Shown here in pieces: positions 1 through 10,500 of a stretch of DNA of 64,000 bases (within the stretch, counting starts at the first letter, position 1; each line of letters starts with the position of its first letter). The notes under the pieces were generated by a model, which saw only the letters and a list, made by a program, of their open reading frames with translations, searched no databases and had not been told where the DNA came from. The translations under genes and the position numbers were made by a program. The stretch is taken from contig JAVXUO010003001.1 in NCBI GenBank assembly GCA_033065855.1, positions 1,426,001-1,490,000 of the forward strand. Reading direction: 5' to 3'. Source of the DNA: Escallonia rubra. Lineage: Eukaryota > Streptophyta > Magnoliopsida > Escalloniales > Escalloniaceae.

Positions 1-211
1 AAAGTTGCAACAAAGTTGACTCTGCGGCAGGATCAAGCAACAATCTCGTCATCAGCGGTTTTGGGGCGGCCCCCGGGTTTGCATTCCCCTAGGAAAACTC
101 TAGCTTCTCCATTGGTCTCTCGTGGATATATACAGTCAGGAAGAGTCAAGGACACGGATAAAGACTGCCGACCCTAACCATCGGAAGATCAATCACAACA
201 TCCTCATTGTC

Positions 212-1125
212 ATGGCTGGACAGACAGATACAGTAACCAAGCCTAGCCGGAGCGACGAGGTTCTAGACCCAGATCACCAGCTTCAAATGGCCAGTCAGGT
301 CAGAGCCCATTTCGAATCCTTGGCACCCAAGCGCCCCATCAAGCCCAGCCGCAGCGACAACTCCGATCACAATTCCGCCCATCTGAATTCCGACGCAAGG
401 GTCGCCGTTCCTCTTCCCGAGTTCGACAAGTTTCTATCACTTCAGTCTCAATCTCAGGCTGTAATTCCTGGTGCTAATAATGCCGTGGAGCAAGACGAGT
501 ATGTCGAGACCCAGTACTACCAACAGCTGGATTCCATTGACAAACAACATCATACGGTTCATATTTATTTTTGGTTGTTTAGTTCTCTTTTCTTGGTCTG
601 ATCGCGTACAGAGTCCTAACACACAGTAAAGGTGATAATTTGATGTTGTTGTATTGAACAGACAGGAAGTGGGTTCATAAAGGTGGTGAGGGATAAAGGC
701 CAACAAGTATATGATCTCCGAGAAACCGAGGGTAACGGAAGGTATAGGGAGGCGGTGTTCAAATCCAACCCTGCAACAAACGATTGGAATCCAAGAGTCG
801 AACATGAGCAGGTACTTTTGTTTTAATTTTCTTTTTATCTTGGCTGTTGATCACTTCCCGAAACTTACACTACTAATACAACGATGAAACACATGACCTG
901 GTACAACTAATGGACGAGGGTGTGAGATGATTTGATTCAGACCAAGGGCTACCTATAATTTATCCATTCATTATATCTTGTCATTTTCAATGCTATAATG
1001 ACTTCGTTATTCGACTAAGTTTAATTGGGAAGAAACTTTCAAAGACTGATATCATGGAATTAAGACTTCTTTCTTATCAGATTGCCTACGAGTCGGCGAA
1101 GCCCAATCGGAGCGAGAGTGGTTAG
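212..1125 (+). CDS. MEE59: MEE59-like small protein, three exons
   Basis: Exons 212-556, 662-811 and 1081-1125 join in phase 0 with GT-AG introns to give 179 residues. The protein opens MAGQTDTVTKPSRSDE, continues with a conserved block (DHQLQMASQVRAHFESLAPKRP, split here as DHQLQMASQV / RAHFESLAPKRP, residues about 28-49), and ends IAYESAKPNRSESG. Repeated KPSRSD/KPNRSE motifs occur at both ends. There is no signal peptide or membrane segment and the protein is hydrophilic. This pattern resembles the Arabidopsis 'maternal effect embryo arrest 59' family, a small plant-specific family of unknown biochemistry; the assignment is from memory of the family. An in-frame ATG at 122 would add 30 residues. 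I prefer 212 because the family begins near MAGQ. The splice junctions are inferred from consensus sites and frame continuity. Confidence 0.72.
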
Positions 1126-1920
1126 ATGGTCGGAGGGAGGAACTAGAGGTGTGTCATCATTGTCTTTCTTCACTCTCTTTGGTTTGTAATATTAGAAGAA
1201 AAGATTTGGCGAAGATAAGTATGGATTTAGTGGAAGATTGAACTTACAAATTATAAGTTATATGATAAGAGGAATTCATTCTTCTGTCTTATTCTGTTAC
1301 ACCGTCGCTCATCTTTTTTTCGCTTCTTAGAGACGGTTCAGCTTTATTAAAACAGAGAAAAAGCAAAAGAGGGATCGGCCCTTACGAACCATCCATCAAC
1401 AAGACAATAGAAACATACCGACTCAAGGCATCCTCAAAACTTAAAGAACGGTGTAAATAAATACAAAGAATTTGTGAGATGTTTCAAAGTTGTGATTGGG
1501 GAAAGAAAAGGAGATGTCTTCAAGGTCTCTGCTTCAATCTAGTTCAAGGTGCAAAAAGGAGGGTCGTCGAAGATGTTAATTACGACTGGTTACGTATTGG
1601 ATATAAAACAATGGTGGAGCCAGTGACGTATCCAATGAAAACATTTTCTGCTATTAGTAACCTAATGAAATGGTGGTAACATGTCGTTGATATCTCCAAT
1701 TCACCATCCAAGCAGATTTGGTGTTTGTGTCGAAATAGACTGAGCTCTAGTCTAAGGTTAGGTATCATTCAATTACAATCACGTCACGCAACAAATACAT
1801 AATTGTAGAACAGTACAGCTATAATAGTGAGAAAATGAGATCAAAATGGAACATAGTGATCATAAGTCAGAGAGACCCAAAGCATAATTAAGGAGTCACC
1901 TGGACTATATTGCAGCACTA
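1126..1920. other. Intergenic, 3' flank of MEE59-like gene
   Basis: This AT-rich stretch follows the MEE59-like stop codon and presumably contains its 3' UTR. No coding pattern, repeat end or RNA gene is visible. Short open frames here have no recognisable similarity. Confidence 0.5.
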
Positions 1921-2266
1921 AATGCAACAGCTTTAGGCATGACAAGCCCTGTCCATTCAGCCAAATCTATTTTCTTCTCGCTAAAGTGGAAGCACTGATG
2001 TAATGACAGCGATGTCTAACCCACCAGTCGTTGGGCTAGTCCCGCTCCAGGACATGACCTCCTTAGCTTGTTTTTTCTACTTCCCCAACTTTCTCAGGTC
2101 TATACCTCGAGGGGTCTTCCCATACCTTATAGTTTGGGCCACTGTAAATGGCGTATGCATTGACCGCTACCTGCTGCCGGTTGAACAAGCAAGTAATGAC
2201 TCATGGGGTACTAATAGTGGTGCTGCTGGAAATAGTAAACGTCTCTAGAATGATGTGTTGTATCAC
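1921..2266 (-). pseudogene. Old relic of P450 (CYP81-type) exon 2
   Basis: On the minus strand this region aligns by eye along its length with exon 2 of the neighbouring P450 copies. It covers the segment from the ExxR region through the heme loop to near the C-terminus. The heme-loop core RRSCPGAG is still readable around 2045-2070, and the PHES equivalent lies near 2195-2210. Frame is lost by multiple indels and substitutions, the I-helix part is missing and no exon 1 is present. It is the most diverged member of the cluster and marks an older duplication just downstream of copy A. Confidence 0.7.
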
Positions 2267-2675
2267 ACGACAACTAGCTAGTTTGGACCCAAGCTGCAGC
2301 AGCAAATACCTGCTGGCCTTTGTTTGAGTTAATCTGTGTAGGTTCAGTGGAGAGTTTGATACCATTTTTTGCTAATGAGAATATTTGGAAGCTAGATATA
2401 GGAGGAGAACAAATTGTCGTGCCTTTAACCAGGTTGCTTCCATACTAGTGCATTTTTCATAAATGATAGCGTCTAGTGAATTTGTGGTACCCATGATGGT
2501 AATAACTAGTGATCTTGTTGATATCAAGGGAGAAAAAAGAGGAACGAACTCGAGTTGTACAAGAACCCGGTTAGAAGATAAAAGGAAAAATTCTAGCAGC
2601 TACATAAAAGTGGTACACGTACTATAGCAAAATCAATAACAGCGATGAGTCGGAGCTAACTTTTATTTGCACCAT

Positions 2676-4837
2676 TTAGAGTATCTTGTCCATGATGTGC
2701 CGCACCCTACACATGGCCACAAGAGGCTCAAGTTTTGGCATGCTGAGACCTGTACCTTCAGTCAAGTCTATTTGGTTTTCACTCATCGTCTCCCACTCAA
2801 AGCACTGAATTAATGACGCTAAGGCCAAGCCCAACACCCTTTGAGCCAGACTTGTCCCTGGACATGACCTCCTTCCCATACCAAACGGCATTAGCCTGTT
2901 CCCCTCTATTTCTCCAGCTTCAAATCTCTCAGGCTTGAAGCTTGTAGGGTCTTCCCATACCCGAGGGTCCCTGTGAATGGCCCATGCGTTGACCAATAAG
3001 ATTGTGCCACGTGGAACATCGTATCCCCCGACTGAGCAATCAGCGGATGACTCATGCGGTAATAGCAAGGGTGTTGCTGGAAATAATCTAAAGGTTTCTA
3101 AAATGATGCAATGGAGGTACTGTAGTTTGGCTAAATCTGATTCCTCGACAAGTCTCTCGTGACCAACATGATTATCTAATTCAGCTCTGGCCTTCTTCAA
3201 CACGTCAGGATGGTTGAGCAAAAGGGTCATCGCCCATTCTATCGTCACTGATGAAGTGTCCGTTCCAGCATTCAACATAACCTACACATGAGTGAAATTG
3301 GAAGAAAGTTAAAATACTAGGAATGCTGCATCCAACCCATTCTTCTTGTTCGTATCATCTTGTAGCACCAGAGCCTTTACTTATCAGATCAGCAGTAGTT
3401 TGACAGAATTTTTCGACAAACATGGTACAGATTGAGATAACTACTGATTGATTCTTAAATGGCTAATAATTGGGGGTGGGGAACCAGTATACATTTTTTC
3501 AACCTGACATCTATAGTTTGTTGGTGTTCTGAATTTCTGGATATAGTTCTAACAATTGATCACCATGGACATAACTTGTATCATGTTCAATCGATATAAG
3601 TAGTGCGCCAACCAACAAAATGGTAGGTCTTTGTGAGCCAGTGGCGAAACCACACAAACAATTTCTCCCACATCTTCGAACATGATGCCAATCCCTTGTT
3701 CGGTCGATGATACGTACGTTAGTATTAAATCTGGTAGAATGGCATGGCATGTGATGTAATTACTTGGCATTTTTATAGGTCAAGATAGAACAGGGTCTTT
3801 GTCCATCTGGCTTCTAAGAAGCCGGCTGCCGACGAACCAAAATATGGTCAAGACAAGAAACCAAATTCTCATTATCTACGTTTTTAGAATAGGCATTAGT
3901 GACCAGTAGTGCATCTTATTAAAGGTTTACTAGGGAGAGAGGGTACCAGTGCGAGGCCTTTGATGATTTGATCCGTATAGTACTCGGGCTGCGATTCTTG
4001 TAGAGAAAGCAAATGACTGATCATGTTGTTATTTTCACCATTACCACGCCGGTTTTCGTCAACAAGACCTTGCATAAATGCGTCCATCTTCTTGCCAAGC
4101 CTGACCAAATTCTTCTCCATACCCTTGTAATTAATCCAACGTAAAACCTGCAAGTAATCCCCGGGATTAGACGCAACACTTTGAGCGAATGCCTCCTTTA
4201 TGAGCTCCCGAAAGCGCTACGCCTCCTCATGATTGTCCACATCTTCGCCGAAATATCGCTTTCCTGCAACCATCCTCATTATGTTGTTAAAAGAGAGCTC
4301 AAAAAGCTTTGATTTCAGTTTCACCTTAACAAAGCCATGACGTGAAGTTTGAGCCAGCTCGTGAACTAAAATCCTGACCTCGTCCTCTCGAATGGACACA
4401 AACATGTTGAGCCGACTTGTGGAGAAGATCTCGAGGGCGCAGAGCCGACGGAGGTTGCGCCAGTGGTCACCGTAGGGAGCTCTGACCACTGTGGTCTGGT
4501 TGTAGCCGACGTGTTCGCTTATGGCAAAAAAAGGGCGGTTTGCGAGTACAATGTCGTTTTTGGTGAAGCATTCCTCAACAGCCTATGGCGACGACACTAC
4601 CACGACGAGGCGGGATCCGAACCTGAGAGAGATAATTTGCTGGCCGAGTTTTTGAGATAGCCTGTGTAGGGTCCGATGCAGAGGTTGTTTTAGGAGGTGG
4701 AGGTGACCTATTATGGGAAGCGCCGGTACTGGGCTTGGTGGCAGGTTTTGATTTTTCCTTCTTGCTTTAGGAGATAGCCTAAGGGCTAGAAATAAGAGGA
4801 AAACAGAGAGGGATGACCATAGCCATGTTATTTCCAT
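2676..4837 (-). pseudogene. P450 copy A (CYP81-type), two nonsense codons
   Basis: Exon 1 is 4837-3947 (891 nt) and exon 2 is 3281-2676 (606 nt), separated by a 665-nt GT-AG intron. Both exons have the same lengths as intact copies B1 and B2. Frame is kept throughout, but codon 85 (4585-4583) and codon 207 (4219-4217) are TAG where B1 and B2 encode Ser and Glu. Everything else expected is present: N-terminal anchor, LPPSP hinge, WRNLRR at 126-131, AGTDTS I-helix, ETFR, FKPERF and the heme loop [19 protein letters not shown]-like AGATATAG (seen on + strand) lies at 4885-4892. As read it cannot make a full P450. Lack of indels suggests recent inactivation, or sequencing errors at two sites. Confidence 0.85.
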
Positions 4838-6029
4838 GCTTTGCTTTTTGATGTGTTTCTAATTTCTAATGTGATGGTGGACGTAGATATAGAGAGAGTG
4901 TCAAGTGTGTGCCTCTTTTGTTGGCTAGGTAATGTTTGATTAAGAGATGCTTACAAAGTTTTTGCTATCACTCGCCAGTAGGATATAATAAGGCTCACCA
5001 CTCGAGTCGTGTATTGGTTATTAATATATTTCATTTCATGAGTGTAGCTAGTGTGGAGTCGAACATGTGAGAACTTCTCCGCAACAGTACAGTGGTGCTG
5101 ACATGTACCCAAAAATAAAAAAAGTGGTGCTGACACTGTCTAAAATTTGGACCGTACTTCCTACATAAGTAAGCGATGACGTCAGAATGACCGTGGCTCT
5201 CATGTCTATGGAGCCAATAATAATGGCAATAATGCTGCCAATAGTGGCGGTAGCGGTATTGTTGGTGTTATAAGTGAGGCGAGCAACGATCAAGAATGTA
5301 AAAAAAAAAATTTGCTGAAAGTGCCAATAATGGTGTCGTTGTGAAGACGAACAAGTAGCAGTTGAAGACACTGAAGTAAGTGGAAAGCGTGGTTCACTAA
5401 TAGGCCGCTAGTGACTGAGGTGAGTTCATTAAGTCACGCCTTAACTGCTATATTGTCACTGTTAATTACTATTTTAAATGGTCAGACCACGACTTTTGTG
5501 AAGGTAGTTAGTAATCAAGGTAATTTTAATACCAAATTGGTGGAAGAGATGAAAAAATTAATTGAAGATAATATTGCTTGTGAAAGTGATTTGGTTAAGA
5601 ATTTATTGGAGAAATTCAAAAACGGACTCCATTAATTACAAAGTTAATGATATGTAGCTAATGATGATGTCATCTACTAAATTTGAGAGTGTCAATCAAT
5701 TGGTGCATACGTAGACATCGATGATGATTATTAGCGATCCTGTGATATCAAAAGAACTAAACGATACTTATACAAGAACTCAGCTAAAATATAATAAGAA
5801 AAACTCTAGCGCCTAAATAATAGAGCTAAAATTACTATTACACGAAAACAAAAAGCATAAACAACTATGAGTCCAAATTAGACCCTTTTTAAATCATCTT
5901 GTTCATGGTTTCGCGCCCTGCACATGATAAGTTTAAATACTCTAGTGCCTAAATTATAAAGCTACAATTTGTTATTATATATACTAGAACACAAAGGTAT
6001 AAACATCAGTGAGTCCAAATTAATTATTT
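4838..6029. other. Intergenic region upstream of P450 copy A
   Basis: This holds the promoter side of copy A and then repeat-like AT-rich DNA. A 74-residue open frame at 5411-5635 (+) has no recognised similarity and I do not call it a gene. Around 5894-5925 there is a short extra copy of the P450 exon-2 3' end (resembling the NKM..CRA tail region on the minus strand), which suggests a small local duplication of the C1 3' end. Confidence 0.4.
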
Positions 6030-6078
6030 TCTAAAGTATATTTGTCATGATCTTCCGCGCCCCGCACACGGCCACGAG

Positions 6079-6691
6079 TAGGGGTGAGCATCAAACCGTT
6101 CAAACCGATTCGAACCGCTCAAACCGATCAAACCGAATCAATCTAATCCGAACCATCCAAAGATCTTAACGGTTTGGTTTCACATTTTCCAAACCGACCT
6201 TGGTTCGGTTTGGTTCACGGTTCACATTTTTTAAACCGATTTCAAACCGAACCGAACCGACCTATGATATGTTAATGTATTTTTAGTAACATTCCATTGA
6301 TAATTACACATATAAGGTACTAAGCAACTCCAAAATAAACAAATCTTGAAAGTTAAAAGAAACGAAAATATTAACAACACTTAGAACACAAAAAATTTAT
6401 GACCAATATCTAGTTTATATTTACTCATTCTTTCTCATTCATCAATGAGAACTTATATATCGAATGAAACAAGATTATATGCAATTTAGAAAAAATATAA
6501 CTTCAATTAGTAGTGTCAAAATGAACAACAACTTTAAGTAGGCAAACCGATCCAAACCGAACAGTTTAAACCGAGCAAACCGAACCGTCCAAACCGATGG
6601 TATTTGGTTTGGTTCGGTTCACAAATTTCAAACCGAGGGGTAACGGTTTGGTTTGCGGTTTGATCCCCAAACCGAACCGTGCTCACCCCTA
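6079..6691. mobile_element. hAT-type MITE with 8-bp TSD (613 bp)
   Basis: The termini are TAGGGGTGAGCA and its inverse TGCTCACCCCTA. The element is flanked by the perfect 8-bp duplication GCCACGAG (6071-6078 and 6692-6699), the TSD length typical of hAT transposons. The interior near both ends is rich in AAACCGAACCG-type motifs. It has no transposase. It sits inside exon 2 of P450 copy C1. Relatives with the same ends occur at 13331, 36227 and 48498. Confidence 0.9.
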
Positions 6692-6821
6692 GCCACGAGA
6701 GGCTCAAGTTTTGGCTCGCTAACACCTATCACTTCAGTCAAATCAATTTGGTTTCCATCGACCCTCTCCCACTCAAAGCACTAAATCAATGACGTCAAGG
6801 CCAAGCCCATCACCCATTGAG

Positions 6822-6982
6822 ACGGAGGATCATCTGTTGTACAATAGAGGTGTTGTACCAAAAAGGTACTGTTAAAATTTTTTTATCGACAAAAAATTAT
6901 CATTATAAATTTCAGTAATAGCGATAAAATATTTTTAGTGATAATTTTTATCGCTAAATACAATACAGCAGAAGATCTTGAT
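6822..6982. mobile_element. Small TIR element (about 161 bp) in P450 C1 exon 2
   Basis: The left end carries GGATCATCTGTTGTAC and the right end the inverted counterpart GTACAGCAG..GATC-like sequence (ACAGCAGAAGATCTTGAT). P450 exon sequence continues on both sides, with a decayed duplication of about 9 bp ending in TTGAG. The ends belong to the same family as the TIR elements at 9125, 31399 and 49393. A TSD near 9 bp would suggest a Mutator-like origin. Confidence 0.65.
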
Positions 6983-7016
6983 ACCGTTGAGCCAAACTTG
7001 CCCCTGGTTACAGTGG

Positions 7017-7370
7017 CGGACCTACCTTAGAAACGGGGGTGGGGGGCTGATGTACCCCCTCTCAACTTTCGATTTTTTTTTCATTTCACGTCATTCACTC
7101 TCTCTCACACTCTCTCTCTCTCTCTTTCTCTCTCTTTGCGACTTGCCTTATGCTGCTCAAGTCTCTCGCCCACTCACCGGTGACGGGTGATGGCCGATAG
7201 CGAGTAAAGGCGAACTCAAATCTGGAACGAGTGGGGGTGCCGACTGTCGAGGAGGTCGTCTGTGACTCTCTCTCTCTCTCTCTGTGTGTGTGACTTGCCC
7301 TACGCTAAGTCTCTCACCCACTCCCAACTGTAGACGACAGACATCCACTCGGCCACTCACCATATCTATC
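7017..7370. other. Transposon-like fragment replacing part of P450 C1
   Basis: Unrelated DNA replaces the rest of C1 exon 2 and part of its intron. It begins CAGTGGCGGACCTACC, an end type common in plant hAT elements, and has CT-rich tracts. Two related blocks (about 7138-7230 and 7290-7365) resemble part of the cargo of the CACTA element near 49780-49945. No second end is seen. Confidence 0.45.
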
Positions 7371-8716
7371 CAAATAGCTTCTTTTTAGGAAAGAAATTAG
7401 AGTTTACCTACCAGCAGCCTCTGTTTTGGATGATTGGCGGACTAAAAAAAAGGACCTTTGTTTCTCGAATTAATATTGGGCAGTCCTCTAACCCACATTG
7501 ACATCGCGACCATCATAAGCCACGGCCACATTACAGTAACCAACCGCCACCGCATCACAGACAACACACCACCACCGGCATCACAGATCCCGCCACTATC
7601 TCAGAAAACCACCACAGCACATCCCCCACCTCTCTGCCAGTGGTGCAGGGCCGTGGTTCGCGGTGGTAGGCTTCTGCGTTGGTGCCAGTGGTGCGGTGAT
7701 GGGTGGACAACTTAATGCCGCTAAAGTCGCATCTTGTTGCTAAATGAACAACTTTAGCCCCATAGAGAGAGAGAGAGAGAGAGAGAGAGTACCACTAGGA
7801 GGCCTTTGATGATTCGATCCGTAGAGTACTCCGGCTTTGATTCTTGCAGAGAAAGCATATGAGCGATAATGCTATCTTTACCTTCACCACGTCGGGTTTC
7901 ATCAATAAGACCTTGCATGAACGCCTCCATTTTCTTGCCAAGCCTGGTCAACTTCGTCTCCATACCCTTGTAATTAATCCAACGTAAAACCGGAAAGAAA
8001 TCCCCGGGATTCGACACTCCACCATAAGAGAATGCCTCCTTTATGAGCTTCTAAAAGTTTTCTGCCTCGTGACTGTCCAATTCTTCGCCGAAATATCGCT
8101 TTCCTGCAACCATCCTCATTATGTTATTAATGGTCAGCTCGGTGAGATTAGACTTCAATTCCACCTTTGCGAAGCCATGGCGTGAATTTTGAGCCAATTT
8201 CTGAAGTAAAATCCCAATTTCATCTTTTCGAATGGACGCAAACATGTTGAGCCGACTTGTGGAGAAAATCTCAAGTGCACAGATTCTTCGGAGGTTGCGC
8301 CAGTGGTCACCATAGGGGGAAGCAACCACCGTGGTACTGTCGTAGCCCAAGTGCTTGCCTATCGAAAAAGATGGTCGGTTTGCGAGTACGACGTAGTTTT
8401 TGGTGAAGCATTCCTCAACTACCGACGACGACACAACGACGAGGCGGGTTCCAAATTGGAGGGAGATTACTTGCTGCCCGACTTTTCGGTAAGCTTGTGT
8501 AGGGTTCGATGCAGAGGTGGTCGTAGGAGGTGGATGTGTCCTATTACCGGAAGCGCCCCTGCTGGGCTTGGTGGCAGGTTTTGGTTCTTTGTTCTTGCTT
8601 TGGAAAGTAACCTGAACGCTAGCCATAAGAGGAAAATGGAAAGTGATACGGATAACCATGCAATTGCCATGCTTGTTGGTTGATCTGTTCACTGTGTGAA
8701 ATGGTAGATTATTTAC

Positions 8717-8727
8717 AATATATATAG
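8717..8727 (-). promoter_or_regulatory. TATA box of P450 copy C1 (pseudogene)
   Basis: A CTATATATATTG-type box on the minus strand lies about 50 bp upstream of the C1 ATG. It is identical in placement to that of intact C2. Confidence 0.45.
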
Positions 8728-9124
8728 GTGTTATGCGTGTTATCCAAGAAATTATTGGCAAAATTTTGTTTAGTATTTGGCATCATGAGACGTGCTGGAC
8801 TGTGGTAGATTAGTCTTGTTTTCTTTTGTTTCCGGGTCTTTTTATATTTAGACAATTCTACATGGTTTTCGCGAAGATTGACCACTTTGTGGATATGACA
8901 AAAGTTGTGGGTCAAATTGGCTTTCCTCCATTTATACAGAACTCTTCGTGGCCATGACTTTTCACCTTCTCTCTCTATAGAATTTTCTCACTCTCGCTGG
9001 AGAAATATCTTTTGATGAGTACTATGGGTTTGAAGTTTGAACTATTTTGGTGCTTGTAAGTTTTTTTTTTTGGGTATTGGTAAATTGGTAAAAATGTCCA
9101 TTTATATATATCCCACATCAGGGG

Positions 9125-9932
9125 AGGCAGATCCTCTGTTGTAGCTAGGGCTGCATCATAGGTGCTGTAGGGTGATCAAAACCGTCCAAATTAATCTTAT
9201 GCCTAAGAATTGGCCACGTCATCCGAATCACTTAAAACCTAAAAAAAACTTGGTTTGAAGACTAACAGCAGCCCTCCTCTTCGTCAAACAAAATTGAGGC
9301 ATACTTCTTTCTCTCTCCTCTCTCTTTGTGTTTAGATTTTAGATTTCTTCCTCTTCTCCGTTTAGATTTCAGACTTCTTTCCTCTCTCCAATTGCAACGA
9401 CAGTTGCGAGGGTTGGATGTGGGTAGATGTAGACTAATGGAGGGTTTGGGTGATGGAGAAATGATGCCATGGGGGTGAGAAGCAGTGGTGATGGCGGCAA
9501 ATCGGCCGTCGGAAGTGATTCCACCTCTGCGTGAGACAGATCTTGTAGTTGTATTATGTTGATCAAATTTAATCTTATCACAGTTTATGAATGAACATCA
9601 ATTTTCCAGAAATTCATTGAGATTTTTTTTATGGCTTGAAATCCTAAGATCATGCAGGAAGAGAAACGTCCAGGTTGTGATGGTGGAAATGGGTGATGGT
9701 GGTGCGGCAACGGTGTTGGGAAGAGGAGTTCCTACCATGCGGTGGGGTTTTGATAGTAGAGAGGAGGATTTCAGAGAGAGGAAGACAAGGCAACGATTTT
9801 CACGTCCTCTGTAACGTCTGCCCATTCCTAAACGCAGAAATGGTGACGTGGCTGATTGTAGAGCGTCGAATTTATTTGGACGGCTTGGATCTCTCCTACA
9901 GCACCTCTGTTGTACCCCTAGCTACAGCAGAT
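9125..9932. mobile_element. TIR element with about 45-bp inverted ends (copy 1)
   Basis: The left end begins near GGCAGATCCTCTGTTGTAG and the right end is the inverse (CTAGCTACAGCAGATC). Flanking TCCCACATCAGGGG and TCCCACATGGGG look like a target duplication of at least 9 bp. The two ends of the corresponding element at 31399 match the same pattern more perfectly. The interior is mixed and contains a 75-codon open frame (9587-9814) without recognised similarity. It predates the segmental duplication. Confidence 0.65.
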
Positions 9933-10287
9933 CCCACATGGGGTTAGCACCCCTGCTTTACCATCCAACACATTCAATGAGATGATATGAGTACAAGAAG
10001 AAGACAAATCTATATGTTAAGTATTGTTTCTAATATACTCCCAACACACTGCAAAGTCGCACATTCATTGAGTTCCTCTTGATCTTCTTCCAACTCAATA
10101 CCCTGTAAAGAAAGCGTCGGTCGTCCTATTCCTTTCACCGCAATCTTAGTAGGTTCATGAGGAAGCTATTATAAACCCTGTGATTCCTTTTCATGAACAA
10201 ACTTTGGCTCATACCCGGGTTGTAGGAATATTCTTCCATCACCGTGTAAATAGTGACAATTAATAGTCGCAGAGAGAATCTTCTCTA
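9933..10287. other. Intergenic, 3' side of P450 relic D1
   Basis: This is duplicated DNA matching about 32.8-33.1 kb. No coding pattern is seen apart from the adjacent P450 relic. Confidence 0.4.
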
Positions 10288-10500
10288 TTACGATGTATTG
10301 CGTGATACATGATATCCCCTGATTGAAAAATCATCGACGGATTCATGGGGTACCAATAGTCGTACCTCTGGAAATAGTCTAAAAGTCTTTAAAATGGATA
10401 CCATGAACGTAACATAGTTGGGATGAATCAGCTTCCTAGCCTTCTTCAAGACTTCAGGATGGCTGAGGTAAAGTGTGTCTGTTGCGGCATCTAACATGAC
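10288..10500 (-). pseudogene. P450 relic D1: first third of exon 2
   Basis: On the minus strand after an AG acceptor it reads VMLDAATDT, then [24 protein letters not shown] and GYHVSRNT. This follows the I-helix to the region just past ExxR of the neighbouring P450s. The ExxR Glu is Lys (KTFR), several internal residues are deleted and the PERF and heme parts are absent. Relic D2 at 33142-33354 is the same remnant in the second duplicated block. Confidence 0.8.

Larger units (their letters stand above)
6030..8670 (-). pseudogene. P450 copy C1 (CYP81-type), disrupted by transposons
   Basis: This is the counterpart of intact copy C2. Exon 1 runs from the ATG at 8670 to about 7792. It has a one-base deletion near 8482 (about codon 63) and a TAG at 8053-8051 where C2 has Gln. 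The donor is followed by a CT-repeat intron start. Exon 2 survives only as its 3' half (about 6030-7013). It is split by an hAT element at 6079-6691 and a small TIR element at 6822-6982, and the I-helix and ExxR half is missing, replaced by unrelated DNA at 7017-7370. The promoter TATA (8717-8727) matches that of C2. No functional P450 can be made. Confidence 0.88.

Noticed and set aside
5411-5635. 74-residue open frame with a hydrophobic N-terminus and a helical tail
   Set aside because: No recognised family, no clear promoter, no copy elsewhere in the window. Insufficient support for a gene.
8051-8761. 236-residue minus-strand frame as an alternative P450 start
   Set aside because: Its first 90 residues come from 5' UTR and from exon 1 read in the wrong frame. 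The frame becomes P450-like only after the one-base deletion in C1.
9587-9814. 75-residue open frame almost unchanged in both blocks (also 32430-32657)
   Set aside because: Conservation is explained by the recent segmental duplication. It lies within a TIR element and has no recognised domain.
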